NCBI GenBank assembly: GCA_000499405.2
Contig: HG738137.1
Span: 1,550,001 to 1,614,000 of the forward strand
DNA: 64,000 nt
Direction: 5' to 3'
Origin: Onchocerca volvulus
Lineage: Eukaryota; Nematoda; Chromadorea; Rhabditida; Onchocercidae
In this document: one piece after another, positions 35,588-47,064 of the stretch
Layout: every line of letters begins with the position of its first letter
Position numbering within the stretch: position 1 is the first letter of the stretch
Notes under the pieces: model-generated
What the model was told of the DNA's origin: nothing
Databases searched by the model: none
Seen by the model: only the letters and a program-made list of their open reading frames with translations
Translations under genes and position numbers: made by a program

Positions 35588-36487
35588 ATTGAAGTTTATT
35601 TACTGATCAATGTAGAAAAAGATGTGCAGAGTGAATATAAATTTGTATAAATTTTGCAAGGTTTCGTAATTTTCATATTGTTTTATTTTGTTATTCGAAG
35701 AATAGTGATATGTCAAAGACATCACTATGACAACAAATATATTTTGTCCCAATGCTTTCGTTCTTTTTTGACATTATGCAGATAAGCTTACTTTTTTGGT
35801 GATAGAATTTTTTGCTTCTCTTAGATTAAGTATATCCCATTTGTGTCTTTGGAATAATGAACGGGTCAAAGACCTGATCGAGCTAGGTCTCAGTCAGTTA
35901 TGTATTCTTTATCTGCAATTGAAATTCGGAAAGAATTAGTGGAAAACATCTGTCATTTTTTTAAGTTTGAAACGATTTTCCTGATCATTGGAAGAATATT
36001 GAAAGCATTTTTAATTGAATGTCAAAAACTCTATTCCTCTATAATGTTATTATGGTGTGTATAAAAAGCGAACGAAATTGTTTGTGCGATTTTACTGCAT
36101 TATTTATTGGAGATAAGTTTGATGGCAAGAAGAGAAATCCATATATTATATGAAAAACTCGGAAAAATATATTAAAAAAATACACTTCCTAATTTTGGTC
36201 GAATGTCGCATTTCAGTCTAATTTTCAAAAATAAATGTTATAATCTCATTCTTAAATTGGAAGGTATTAGTTATGTGTATTAACGAAAGGGAAAGCGAAT
36301 AAAGTAAACTGATTATGCTAAAATATTTTGGGAAGATGCGGCACGCATTAAATTTTGGATTTGGAGTATAACTGTAGAATATAAATCTGACTGGCGAGAA
36401 GGAAATATGTTTTATAATCCTTGAGAAAGCAGAGAAATTAGTGGGCAAAATCATGTGAAATTGAATATAAAAATTATAAAGAATCAA
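35588..36487. other. Intergenic between convergent edc-4 and ctf-8
   Basis: Contains both 3' flanks. A small hairpin (ATAGTGATATGTC, AAA, GACATCACTAT) lies at about 35701-35727, probably in the edc-4 3' UTR. Nothing else recognised. Confidence 0.55.
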
Positions 36488-37309
36488 TCACACAGGCATT
36501 GGTCGAGTACGAAATTGAACTTTTTTACGAATCACAGCGGCAATTTGTGCAGTTCCTTGATTTTCTGCATCTTGTGCAAGTACAATCAACGGATTTTGAA
36601 GTTTCACCTCTATCCCTTCCAAAATATGATGGCCAACATGAAGTAAAGCCTGAAGAGGGGAAATATTCAATTGCTCATTTTATTTACTTATAATTAAACA
36701 ATTTAAGTTATGAATGCACTTCACTATAACTTTTTTTCAGAAAGATTTTAAAAGCTGATGACACAAAGCATTACAGATTAAACTTAAATAGGATAGTGCT
36801 AAAAATGCGATATAATTTGGAATGCTTGCAAAGAGATTCTTAATATATACTTTTGAACTCATTTACTTAAGAAAAAGTCATTACTTTTTTATTCTCCCAT
36901 TTCAAGTCACCAATTCGTTGCCCCGCAAACATACCGTTTGAATTTAATGTTCCTTGTAATTCAATCATCGCCCATTCTGCAACACCATCTCTAAAAACAA
37001 AATTCTGTTTATTTCGATTTTTTATTCTATTATAGACATATGGGACAGATGAAATATTTATTAATTCGTTAATCTCCTAACTTTCTTACATTAATTCCAA
37101 ATTGTTGACAAGAATCATTGATTAATTTCACTGAAATATGTTTCTAGGCACTAATCATTTAAAATATGACATTCAATTTACAACTCGATTTACGAAGTTG
37201 TCAAGAATTCATAAGAAAAGGAACTCATCTCCATTCCCACACTTTTCTCATTAAAAAAAAAAAAAAAGAGAAATTGAACATACTCCCGCGGTATCAACTT
37301 TATCTGCAT
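36488..37309 (-). CDS. ctf-8: CTF8, subunit of the CTF18 alternative clamp loader
   Basis: Exons in transcription order: 37309-37284, 36990-36885, 36649-36488, giving 97 aa with consistent phases (human CHTF8 121 aa). CTF8 with DCC1 and CTF18 forms a replication-factor-C-like complex that loads PCNA and supports sister-chromatid cohesion. The start reads MQIKLIPRE, spliced at a strong GTATGT donor to DGVAEWAMIELQGTL, which matches the family's GGLAEWVLMELQG. The last exon has HVGHHILEGIEVKL, matching VGHHILYGKIIHLEKP, and ends VIRKKVQFRTRPMPV, matching LIKDKILFKTRPKPI. The human tail beyond this point is absent. A TTTCAG acceptor at 37373-37378 (minus strand) precedes the start by 63 nt. The small, split exons make this gene easy to miss. 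Confidence 0.92.
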
Positions 37310-37378
37310 CTTGCATATGTTTTTCCTAATGAGGCCACGCAGAAGCCGATACTGCACCAACGTAAAATTTCACTGAAA

Positions 37379-39165
37379 TGAATGATTTCTAACTCAAAAA
37401 AGATATCATCTATTTTCTGATAATCACCAATTTCGTAAATGCAGTTATCAATTCAATGCTTCGATGGTTTCATGAATTCTGCTTTACTAATGAAGCAAAT
37501 AAATCAGACAAAATGTTTGAAAATTCTTGCAAAATGTTTCAAGCGACTTAATGTCAATACTACCACTCATGGTAATGGAATATTAACTATACCATAAGTT
37601 TTGGATTATTTCGCAAAAATAACTTAGCTATCAGAATCATCGTAATTGTAATAACAACACATAAAAGCGTTCTATCCATGCGGTGAAATCAAATATCCGT
37701 TCAGGATACTCGGAACCGAATAGTTTTATATTCTTACCATTAAATTGTTTCATTTAAATCAAAAAGACTGATAACTTATTTTCCACCAAGCAACAATCCT
37801 TCAATTGAAAAATTAAAACTTGTTTAGCATTATTGCAGATTTTTTGGACGGGTGAACTAATGCTATCAGTATCGATAATTCATGTGGTCAGATGATGAGA
37901 AACTTAAATGGTTTGCACCATTACTATCGACATAAAATTCGGGTATTCAATTAGAAGCAATATATAGATTCGAATAATTTGAACTATGAAATGAATCGAA
38001 TTTACATAATTCAATCTTGATTGATTTGTTCAAAGAAACTTTGCAAAAATAAAAAAATTAGCCAAAACTCAGTCAGTTAAGCTGACAATGACTTTAAGAT
38101 GGATTAATAATATCCATCATGAATAGATTGTATTAAATTTCAAATGGAAAATTAAAATATGTTGCTCAATTCTCTGTTACATTGATAAGTTATACGTTGA
38201 AAACATCATAACTTTCAACGGATCATTCATTTTAATGAAACAACTTTTTTTCTCTTATTTAAACATACATTACAAATTTTTTGATTTTCGCTTCAAAGAT
38301 AGAATAAAACTTGTATGAATATTGAGAATTCTGGAAATTTCATTTAATTTCGTATACAACAGCATTGAAACAAGGATCGCAAAATGTTAGTGTAGTAAAT
38401 GAAGAAAGTAGCCGAGGATTTAAAATGAATGAATCAGATTCTTTTTTTTTTTTTACAAGATTTAATATTTTGTAATACAATTGGGAAATGGGCATCGAAT
38501 AAAACAACGCCATTTGAAGATAAAAAGGAAATTAAAAATATAAAAATCGAAAACATGCAACAAACACAACATGCACTTTTTTCATTAAAGTTAGTGAACA
38601 AGTTATAAGAAAAACGTGAGTCGAAAACAAACAAAGTGAATTTCTCAATTCAAATCTAATGTAAATCTTTTTTAGAAGTCAGCAAACAACTGGCATACCC
38701 TCAATCCCGAAAGATCAAACTTCCCGCACAACTTATTAAAAATTCAAGTTGGAGTTAAAGTTAAACTTGGATCTAAATTTGGCAAAATAAAAAGAAAACA
38801 AAATACAAGCACCGTACGTTGAAGCCAACAAAAATATAGAGCGTTTACACATAATTTAAAATGATGATAATTAAAAATTTTAAAGAGCTCACACACTGGA
38901 GCTTCCGCAAATTAAAATAAAGCAAAAATGTGAGAAAAAAAATGCTAAAATAGAAACATCAAAAACAACGACGCTGCAAAGATATTAAAATTCACTAAAT
39001 TGTGTCATAAATAAAAATAAACAGGAAAATCATTCAGCGCAAAAAAAAAAAAAAAAAAAAAAAAATCATTCATCGCAACACAGATATTAAGTTAAGCAGA
39101 TACTTGTTTAATGTTATGATACGTCTAATGACAAGCAACACCATTTACTTTCTCATGTAATTACG
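37379..39165. other. Intergenic upstream of ctf-8
   Basis: AT-rich, with scattered short open stretches on the + strand (for example around 37880 and 38660) that do not join in phase. Nothing supportable. Confidence 0.45.
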
Positions 39166-39549
39166 AAGCATGGTCGAGTACAGCTACTCAATATAAATGA
39201 AAATGTAAATGTTCGCTTGTTCAAAATCTTAAATCTCTTAAAGTTCTTAAATTGTAACATACCTAAATAAAAACACGCGCTTATTTAAATGCAGCGATGT
39301 GTCAAAATTCCAAACCAGTCGGAGAACTTGAAACATTGTGTAAAAATGAAGTGTAGAAAGTAAGCATGGCCAATAAATGCAGTATGCTTGTTTACTTTTC
39401 TGCTGTGTGACGGGTAAAAAAAAAAAAGTATATATATACTTTTTTTTTTTCGAATGCAACGTTGTATCAAAATTTCAAATTCATCAATGAAGAGCTTGAA
39501 AAACTGTGCGGAAATTAACAACGAACATTTACATTTTTATTTATATAGA
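39166..39549. mobile_element. Helitron fragments, at least two pieces in opposite orientation
   Basis: 39166-39187 (GAAGCATGGTCGAGTACAGC) resembles the 3' end of the element at 12 kb. From 39549 downward on the minus strand, TCTATATAAATAAAAATG matches the 5' end and is followed by CAACGTTGCATTCG and later GCGCGTGTTTTTATTTAG, in the same order as the 12-kb copy. A + strand TCAATATAAATGAAAATG start lies at about 39190. The pieces are diverged and rearranged. Confidence 0.75.
39417..39450. repeat. Perfect 34-bp palindrome
   Basis: A run of A, then GTATATATATAC, then a run of T, perfectly self-complementary. It lies within the inverted Helitron fragment, between the two GTTGCATTC-type blocks. 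Confidence 0.85.
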
Positions 39550-40413
39550 TATTATCATAAAGATTAGGAAAATCAGAGTACAAAATTACAGTTCTGATAA
39601 GAATAAGCTTGTCACTTGAAGAAAAAAAAAAACTAAACTGTCTGAATAGACATCTTAAGATAACTTAACAGATCGTGCTGATCTGATATACCAATGATAC
39701 TGAAAATTTTGTATTCTGATTTCCAAAGAAAATGAGAAATGAATCAATCTTCCAAAATATTGAAGGTTAAATTAGAAAATCACAGCTGATATGTCTCGCT
39801 GTTGTTAACAACGGAAGTAAACTTAAGTTGACAAATAAAACTTGATAAGTTCCAAAATATTCCAAAATCGTAAATGTAGACAATTCGGAAAAATACTATA
39901 AAGGGTTCAGGAACTGAAGATTTTCTCTTTGAGGCAATAAAACTGATTATTAAAATAATAATAAATACGACTTCAATATAATAAAGCGATGCAATAATAC
40001 TAATTTTTGCAATTAAATACATCTACCATAATAAATATAGGAAGTATGCACTATTTATTTAACCTGAAACACCACCGCTTATAAGCATCGTACACTTCCG
40101 GAAAATTCCCATCTTACAGTTCATTGTTCTCAAACCATATTCATATTATTCATTTATCATAATGAAGAAATGTATGAAATTTTTAGAGATTTAAAAAATT
40201 TTTTCGGATTTGCCGATTTTTAAATAACCCGGAATTACTGAATAAAAATGGTCTGGAAATTCAAAATGACAACATAGCATAGGAATTCCAAATGTAATCT
40301 AAGGCAGATAAACAATCAAATCTCATGGTTAAACGAAGCAACCCGTTACAAGTTTATGAAATGAGATTACTAACGAAATATAGGGCATGAATTTATACAT
40401 GCATTTTATACAG

Positions 40414-40857
40414 GAAAAGAATAAGACTTGGGGACGTGAAAAAAAAGAAAATTCTTTTGCTGATCATTTTGCAAGTATCACGGGAGACATTTGTTCTGAG
40501 CAACATCCTAGAATGCACTTCACTGATTCCACATACCATTTTTCTAGTAAGCATTTCTGGAAAGGAGCAAGCAGTTGAATAAATTAGTAAAAAATAAGTA
40601 AATTACAATTACCCATCAAGCATTTAATGCAGGCCGTCTTCGGTGATGGCGTTATGATACGCCGATTACCGCCGTGTATGCAATTCCTGAAAGAGTTTCA
40701 TGACAAAAATCATTCAAATGTTCTCGAAAAAATCAGTGAATGGAATCCTTAAAAATTTAATGTCTGGCTTTCTACATATGATTTCTCGCAGTATAATGAG
40801 ATGTCTCAATGCTACTACATCGAATACGATGAAGGAAAATGTGACGAGATTTTGTGA
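40414..40857 (+). pseudogene. Possible broken or partial gene, family unknown
   Basis: Two open blocks look coding rather than random. 40414-40577 follows a TATACAG acceptor and reads EKNKTWGREKKENSFADHF and ITGDICSEQHPRMHF; a GTAAGC donor lies at about 40549. 40633-40857 follows TTTAATGCAG and reads AVFGDGVMIRRLPPCMQF, then SNVLEKISEWNP, a TAA at 40750, and in the same frame KFNVWLSTYDFSQYNEMSQC before a TGA at 40855. The in-frame continuation across the stop suggests a disabled gene, or a gene whose last exon really ends at 40752. No upstream exons were found. I cannot name the family. Confidence 0.35.
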
Positions 40858-41063
40858 GAAGAGAAAAAGAAAGGAAATTACAAATATAACAACAATAAAA
40901 AGTGGACATTAAATTATTGAAAAGTACCTAAAACATATAATCACTATTTCTTAGGAATTCTGAGAAAAAAAATAAAATTCTTTTAGTGAAATAAAATTCT
41001 TTTTGAAAAATAAATAAATCCAAGGATCCAAATAAATAAAAAAATACATGACTTACTGATATG

Positions 41064-44000
41064 CTATCGCAGAAATGGTGGTCGAGGGGGGCGCATACCT
41101 GGCGGAAGAGGTCTGAGCGGAAAAGGTTGTCGTCTGGCGAAGAACGGTGGAGTAATCCGTGGTCTCAATGGCGAGACTGCCACAGAGGAAAAAGATGAAC
41201 ATGCTGTTGGTCCAGAAGGTCTGAAAAGTGGTCTCACTCTCTGCCCTCCTGGTAATGGTCCTGAAACCAGTGACGATCCTGGCAGTCCTCTAGGCAACCT
41301 ATTCAAAGGCATACGATTCTGGATCGGAGGAGGAACTGGGGGACGAGATCGTACCATCGGTGTCCCTGTACGTGATGGCAATATCGCTGAATTTGCAGAT
41401 GCCTAAAAGATAATATGAACCTTTTCCTTATTATTGATAAATAAATGAATCATTTCATTAATTTGAAAATTGAGTCAAAGTGCTTAAAATCTGATAGTTC
41501 ATCCAATTTTTAAAAGCTTGAGGAGAAGAGGTTGCTCTGAAGTTGGGCAAAAAACATGATGCATAAAAGAAGCAGAAGTAAATAGCATTTGCTTGAGTAT
41601 TTTCTGAAGAGAAAACGCTATAAACGCTATATACAATTCAACTATGTTGTCGTTGATGATAAAACGCGAACTTCCGGCTTTTCCAGTAACGGCTTTACCT
41701 ATTGCACAACATGAAAAAATACAGCAAATATATAAACATTTACCGGTTGGTCGAAGAACATCATCCGTGAAGTATTCGTCGTCTGAGAACAGGATGATGA
41801 TGGCTGGTGCAGCATTGTTTTTTTTGCCTTTTCGGATATAGATGGACTAGGTTCATGAGACCAGCGAGCATCTATATTTGCCGGTGGCCAACAAAAATCA
41901 ACTTCCCGATCTCCGTCACTAGTTTCAGGTGCTGATGTGGAATTATTGGGAACAACACCGGGAGTGACAGTGGCAGCGCTATCGCTGCTCTGTGGAATGG
42001 ATAATGCAGAAAGTAGTGTTTTAATAACATTTTGACTGGATGGCACTGAAATCGGTTCATCAGATGATTTCGAGCTGCCAAAATTTGCTGATGTGTTATT
42101 GACAGCGCCTCCAAGTAATGGATGATCAGAATTGTAGCTTGACGTTACAGCCGAAACGGGTTCTGCTTTAATGGCACCAGATGAAAGAAACCGTGATGAA
42201 CCTATCTCGCCACCGTTGAATGTTGCATTGCTTGATGTAGGTAGAGATTCCAACGAATTCTGCATTTTAAGAGGTTGTAGAAGTGAAAAATTCATGGAGA
42301 AAGATTTTTCATCCGATTGTAGTTGCTGATGTTGTGTACCGAAGGTACCAGCACCAGCAACTACAACTGATGAAGTTCCTGGCAGATTTGGATTCCCACG
42401 TTGTTGTTTTTGATGTTGATATTGTTGGAGCGGTGGAGAATAGTTTGCTGTCTGGCAATGAGAGGGATATGGATTTTGTGTTGTTCTTAATTCAGAAAAA
42501 TTGCAACTGCTATCCGCGATCGAATAGGTATCAGTTCCGGTCTGAAGCCCTCCACAACCAAACGATGAATTTGAAACCACCGAAGGTTTTGGGAGCTGCA
42601 GGTGTAGTTGCTGTTGTAAAGAAGAAGCTGTTGCTGTTGTCAATGAGCCACCGGCTGTTGTAGTTATACTGGAAGTAGTAGGTATTGAATATGACGCTAT
42701 CGATGTACCAGAGATATTGTAATTTGTAGCATTGGCATATGGATGTAGCACTGTTGGTGGTAACATAACAGCTGAATGATCACTCACTTTTACCGTCGAA
42801 CTATTATTATTACTAACATTAATGTTCGCTGAGCTATAATGACGGTTATGCTCTAGCGTCGCTGATGGAAAGTGATTGCCAGCTGAAAAAGTAACTGCAG
42901 TCGGTGGTAACTGTTGAGAAGATGGGCCAGGATATAATGCAAATGCTGGAGTTTGATTCGTATATGGTGCAGCAGCAGAAGCAGTAGGAGTTACAGCGAC
43001 ATGAGATAGTGTTGTGGGGATATTCTGGAATGAATTAACCATTCCTGAAATTTGAAAGATTGAAGAAAAGAAGAATTAAAATCATTTAGCCCCGAAAAAA
43101 GTAAATTTACGCCTTTATCATTTCATAGCAGACGAAAAGCAAGAAGAAAGCGAACAAAATGTTTCTTGAGAAAAGTTCAGACCTGCAGATTGCGCTGTTG
43201 CCGTTGGTGCATGTGATACAAGATTCAAGGACGGAACTGTTGGTATCGCTAACGGTGAAGTTGCAACAAGATTAGTAGCGTATGGTACACCAGCGAAAAT
43301 AACAGATGCAGTAGCAGTGGATGTTTGAGGCCCAGTAACCGTACCTAGGTTTACACCTTGATCGGCAGTAAGCTGATGAGGTGGAGGTGGCGGAAAATAT
43401 GGATACAGGGATGGAGCGTTTCCTCTTGCTGACGTACTGACAAGAACCTGGGAGGCAGTATCAGGATGCAGCATAACCAAAGGTGGAGGTGGCGGGGGAG
43501 TTGGCAAAACGGTAGGCGCCATCACTACGGGAGTAGTAGAAAGACCAACAGGCACAGCTGGAACTATGTTTGGTGATGGTGGTGTCAGCGGTGCAGGTGG
43601 TGGAGGTGGTAACAAGACACCGTTCCCACTGACACTTTTATTACTTTCCAGATCCATTTCTACCGGATACATGCGTATGTCTTCTTTGGAAACTGTCTGA
43701 TTTTGTCTAAAATGAAAAATGAACAAAATGTTGACAGCGGTTGAATAATAAGAAATAAAAAAAAGAAAAACAGGAATTTTACAAATATTGCACCTAAATT
43801 CTTCAGAAATGAGGTACTTAAAACAAAGAGATACCCATCATGCTGATCGTCGTTCTTCTTGCCAACCTTTTGCAATGCATCTTTCAGCGTTTCTAACAAA
43901 ACTTTATGATCAACCTGAAAGAATAAATCAATTCACATTTCTGCAACATCCTACCAGTCCCACTAGATAAAAGCTGGAATTTTGAACAAGCAAAATAATT

Positions 44001-47000
44001 TCAGTGTTTTTTGCAAAACTTAATAAATGTTTGTGCCAAAATTATATAAAACTTTCAAAACTGCCAACCAAAACTTTAGGTATGTAAAGTTCAACAAGAA
44101 GTCATGTTCTTCTATAAAAACTTGAAATAAACAAGAAATTTGAAATCAGCGAAATTCCCGGACTTGTTTCATCGCTTTCTGCAACTCTTCACCCAAACAT
44201 TCTGCCAATTGATTGTGTGGAAGTTTCGTAAGTTCTGCCATTTCAGCTATCAAATCAGGTGTTTCTTCCATTTTTAATTTACCACCCTGAAAAACCAAAA
44301 CCTGCTAAATCATATTTTCTAAATACCGCTAAGTAAAATATGCAGCATCAATTTCAATCCAATTCTAATATATAGCGGAGTTCAGCCAAATATATTTGAT
44401 GAAACAATAACTTCTAGACAAAAATAAGCTTTACCTCCCCTGTGAAAACAACAGTTTCATCGATAGGAGGAGGAGGTGGAGGACTTGAAGGTGATGCAGA
44501 ACCAACACCTCGTGAAGAAAGCATCGATGAATTGGCGTCATGCCCCGGTGACCCCGGTGGCGTTTTTGGCCCCCGTCTTTCCTCATTTACAACACCAACA
44601 GGTGGAGGTTCACATATTGTTGGGAAATCATCCACTTTACTGTTTGACTGAAACAAAGATTTTAAGATTAGGACACAATTTTGATCTTACTTAAACAAAA
44701 AATTTTCATTTTTTAAAATTAAAGAAATGGTTATATGCCCACCAGTTGCATCTTCATTACAGAGAATACAATGTGGCAAGTTACCAGTTATCCAATATCC
44801 AGTATGACATATAAGAAATAGGAGAATGATAAAACATATTCCTAGGCAAATGCAATCTATGAGCACAGTACCCAGAACATAAATCAGAAAACAAACATTT
44901 TTGCGATTTCTGGATGGCAAATTATCTTTCGGATCAAATGGCAAGAAACCGAGAACAATGTGAGAATCTACACGCCCCGTAAGCATTTTATGCCCAAGCA
45001 AACGCTCCATTAATCCCTCTCGTTGCATAAAAGCATAACAAGACGAATCATCATTTTGATGACGTTCTAAATCTTCACGTGTAAGCCCAGAAGTACGTTT
45101 GGGTGGACTGTTATTGATGTTAGCCGTCATACCACTTGGACCTGCTTCATCGACATCATCTTGAGCTTAAAGAAACATTGAAATGAACGGAAAAACCGAT
45201 TTTACTGAAAATCCTCACTTTTAAATCTATGAAAGCTAAAAATTAATGCAGAAAAACTGCTTCTATAACAGTAAAAAAAAAAAAGAAAAAAAAAAAAAGA
45301 AAAAAAAAGAAAACCTGCAAGAGTCTGTAATGAAAAAATATGAATAAACTCCCCAAACCATTATGCCATTTCCTCTTCAATAAAAATCAACCAATTTTTC
45401 TTCATACATTTCAAAAATAAGCATATATAAAAGGCCTTACGCGCATCTTTTTTTCGTTCTTTCGGAGGGTTTACCATGGAATCTAAAATTCGGTCAAAAA
45501 GTTCTCCTGGCTTCGATTTTCTTGAATGAACGGGAGTTTGTTGATGGTCTTGCACAGGCCTGAAACAATGAGAAAAAATTTTCGGGAAATAGTAGCAAGT
45601 TTGAAATCAAATGATCGTAAGAAATTCGTAAGATTGCATTTAAAATAAATAACTGAAATAATTGGCACAACAAGGTTCTCATTCTTGCATAGTTTTTACC
45701 TGAATATTATTTAGATAAAAACTACTTGCGTTTGACATCCTTTACCCGCTCTCTTATCATAATAATAAAGGTATTCAATCATTTTTAATTTGCATAGATT
45801 AAACTATGAGAGTATTACATAACTAGCGTCTTATGTTTAGTAAAAAATTGCGTTTATATCGGTTATTATATAATTAAAATCTTTAGGGCACCGCGATAAC
45901 CTATGACTATTTCCTAACTTTCCCAAAAATAAAACTACTACTTGCAGGACTAATTTTAAAATCTTTAATTTCTGATCTTTGTTTTTCGGCATGAAATTTT
46001 ATGATGAAAGAAGCAAGTAATGATGCTAAATTTTATATATTAGCTATAAAATTTCTGTGTGATTAGCAACCTACTCACAAACAGGTTAGGCCACGAATTA
46101 AATAGTTTTAGCTTTTAATTTTAATTGAATCAGGATATAGCTAACTTCTTTTTGGTAGGAGGTACGATGCGACTGGAAAACGCTGAATCATGCTTGCGAA
46201 TTGAAGACGTCGAAGCAAGTGGAGAACGTGAATCTGACTGACCTCCCAAACGAAATCGTTTTGTCTGAAAAGATCAAAAATAAATTAAAATTAGCACTTG
46301 AAATTAGCACGTAAATTTTCAACTATTTTATTAAAAATCCCACATTGACATTACTGATCTTATTTTTTTTCAGATACAAGATATTTCAAAACAGGCAGAA
46401 AAATTTAACGAAATAATTTTTAGAATGGATTCTATAAAATTCTACTTACAAACCAAAAGCCAAGAAGACAGTGTAAAATAATTAAAATTTTTTTGAGCAA
46501 ACTGAGAAACCAGAAACCATTCTTTCCTAAATTTATGGTAAAAAGAATAAAAGAAATACTTATTATTTATTTAAGCCAAAAAATAAATCTGACTTCCTAG
46601 ATTTTACCTTTTCTTCGCCACTGTATATGATTAAATTCGTAACGCAGAGTTTAAAGCATTGAAAATAAATCTAACTGTTTAACTTTTATATCACTCTTCT
46701 TTGACTGCGCATACATCTTTTCTAAACTAAGAAACTTTTTCTTACTACTGATTTTCTAAAAATACGAGGACTGGAAATGTCATTACTACAGATAAAAATC
46801 ACTTTATTGGTAATTTATTTATTTATTTTTTTCATACCAATGTACTATTGCAAGAAGCCCCTCTCCCACCCTCTCAAAAAAAAAAAAAAAACTTAAGTTC
46901 TGTTTTTTGAGGAAAAACTATCACGATATGCTCACCTTATCCGGTATAACATCCATTGTATTATTTTCACCAGCTCTCCGTCTTGGGATTCGAAATGGAC

Positions 47001-47028
47001 GTGTGAGTTCATTAGTACCTATGTCCAT
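41064..47028 (-). CDS. Orphan proline/serine-rich protein, 1059 aa, 10 exons
   Basis: Exons in transcription order: 47028-46936, 46264-46146, 45559-45441, 45165-44897, 44647-44435, 44286-44164, 43914-43835, 43706-43183, 43044-41744, 41402-41064; phases close exactly. The N-terminus is basic (RPFRIPRRR). Residues about 110-200 hold a possibly folded segment ending MLTGRVDSHIVLGFLPFDP. A short helical segment around 275-340 (LIAEMAELTKLPHNQLAE, then LLETLKDALQKVG) follows a PPPPPP run. Exons 8-9 are long, Pro/Ala/Thr/Val- then Ser/Gln/Asn-rich, and the last exon is Pro/Arg-rich ending RPPRPPFLR. This looks like a nuclear, largely disordered regulator, but the family is not recognised and function is unknown. 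Two donors are weak (GTCCGG at 44163, GTCTGA at 43182) and should be checked. A TTTCAG acceptor lies 33 nt before the ATG. Confidence 0.75.
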
Positions 47029-47064
47029 TGTTAACAATACATTATAGTCAATTTTAGCTTTCTG

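Noticed and set aside
38645..38815. Open + strand stretch with a faint likeness to Helitron helicase (FPHNLLKIQVGVKVKL)
   Set aside because: The similarity is confined to a few residues and no other helicase motif is near, so it is not claimed as a second relic.
42283..42663. 126-residue + strand open frame
   Set aside because: It is antisense to the low-complexity exon 9 of the orphan gene, whose minus-strand frame is longer and joins neighbouring exons in phase.
44442..44694. Plus-strand frames with a Gly-rich run
   Set aside because: They are complements of the polyproline-encoding exon of the minus-strand orphan gene.
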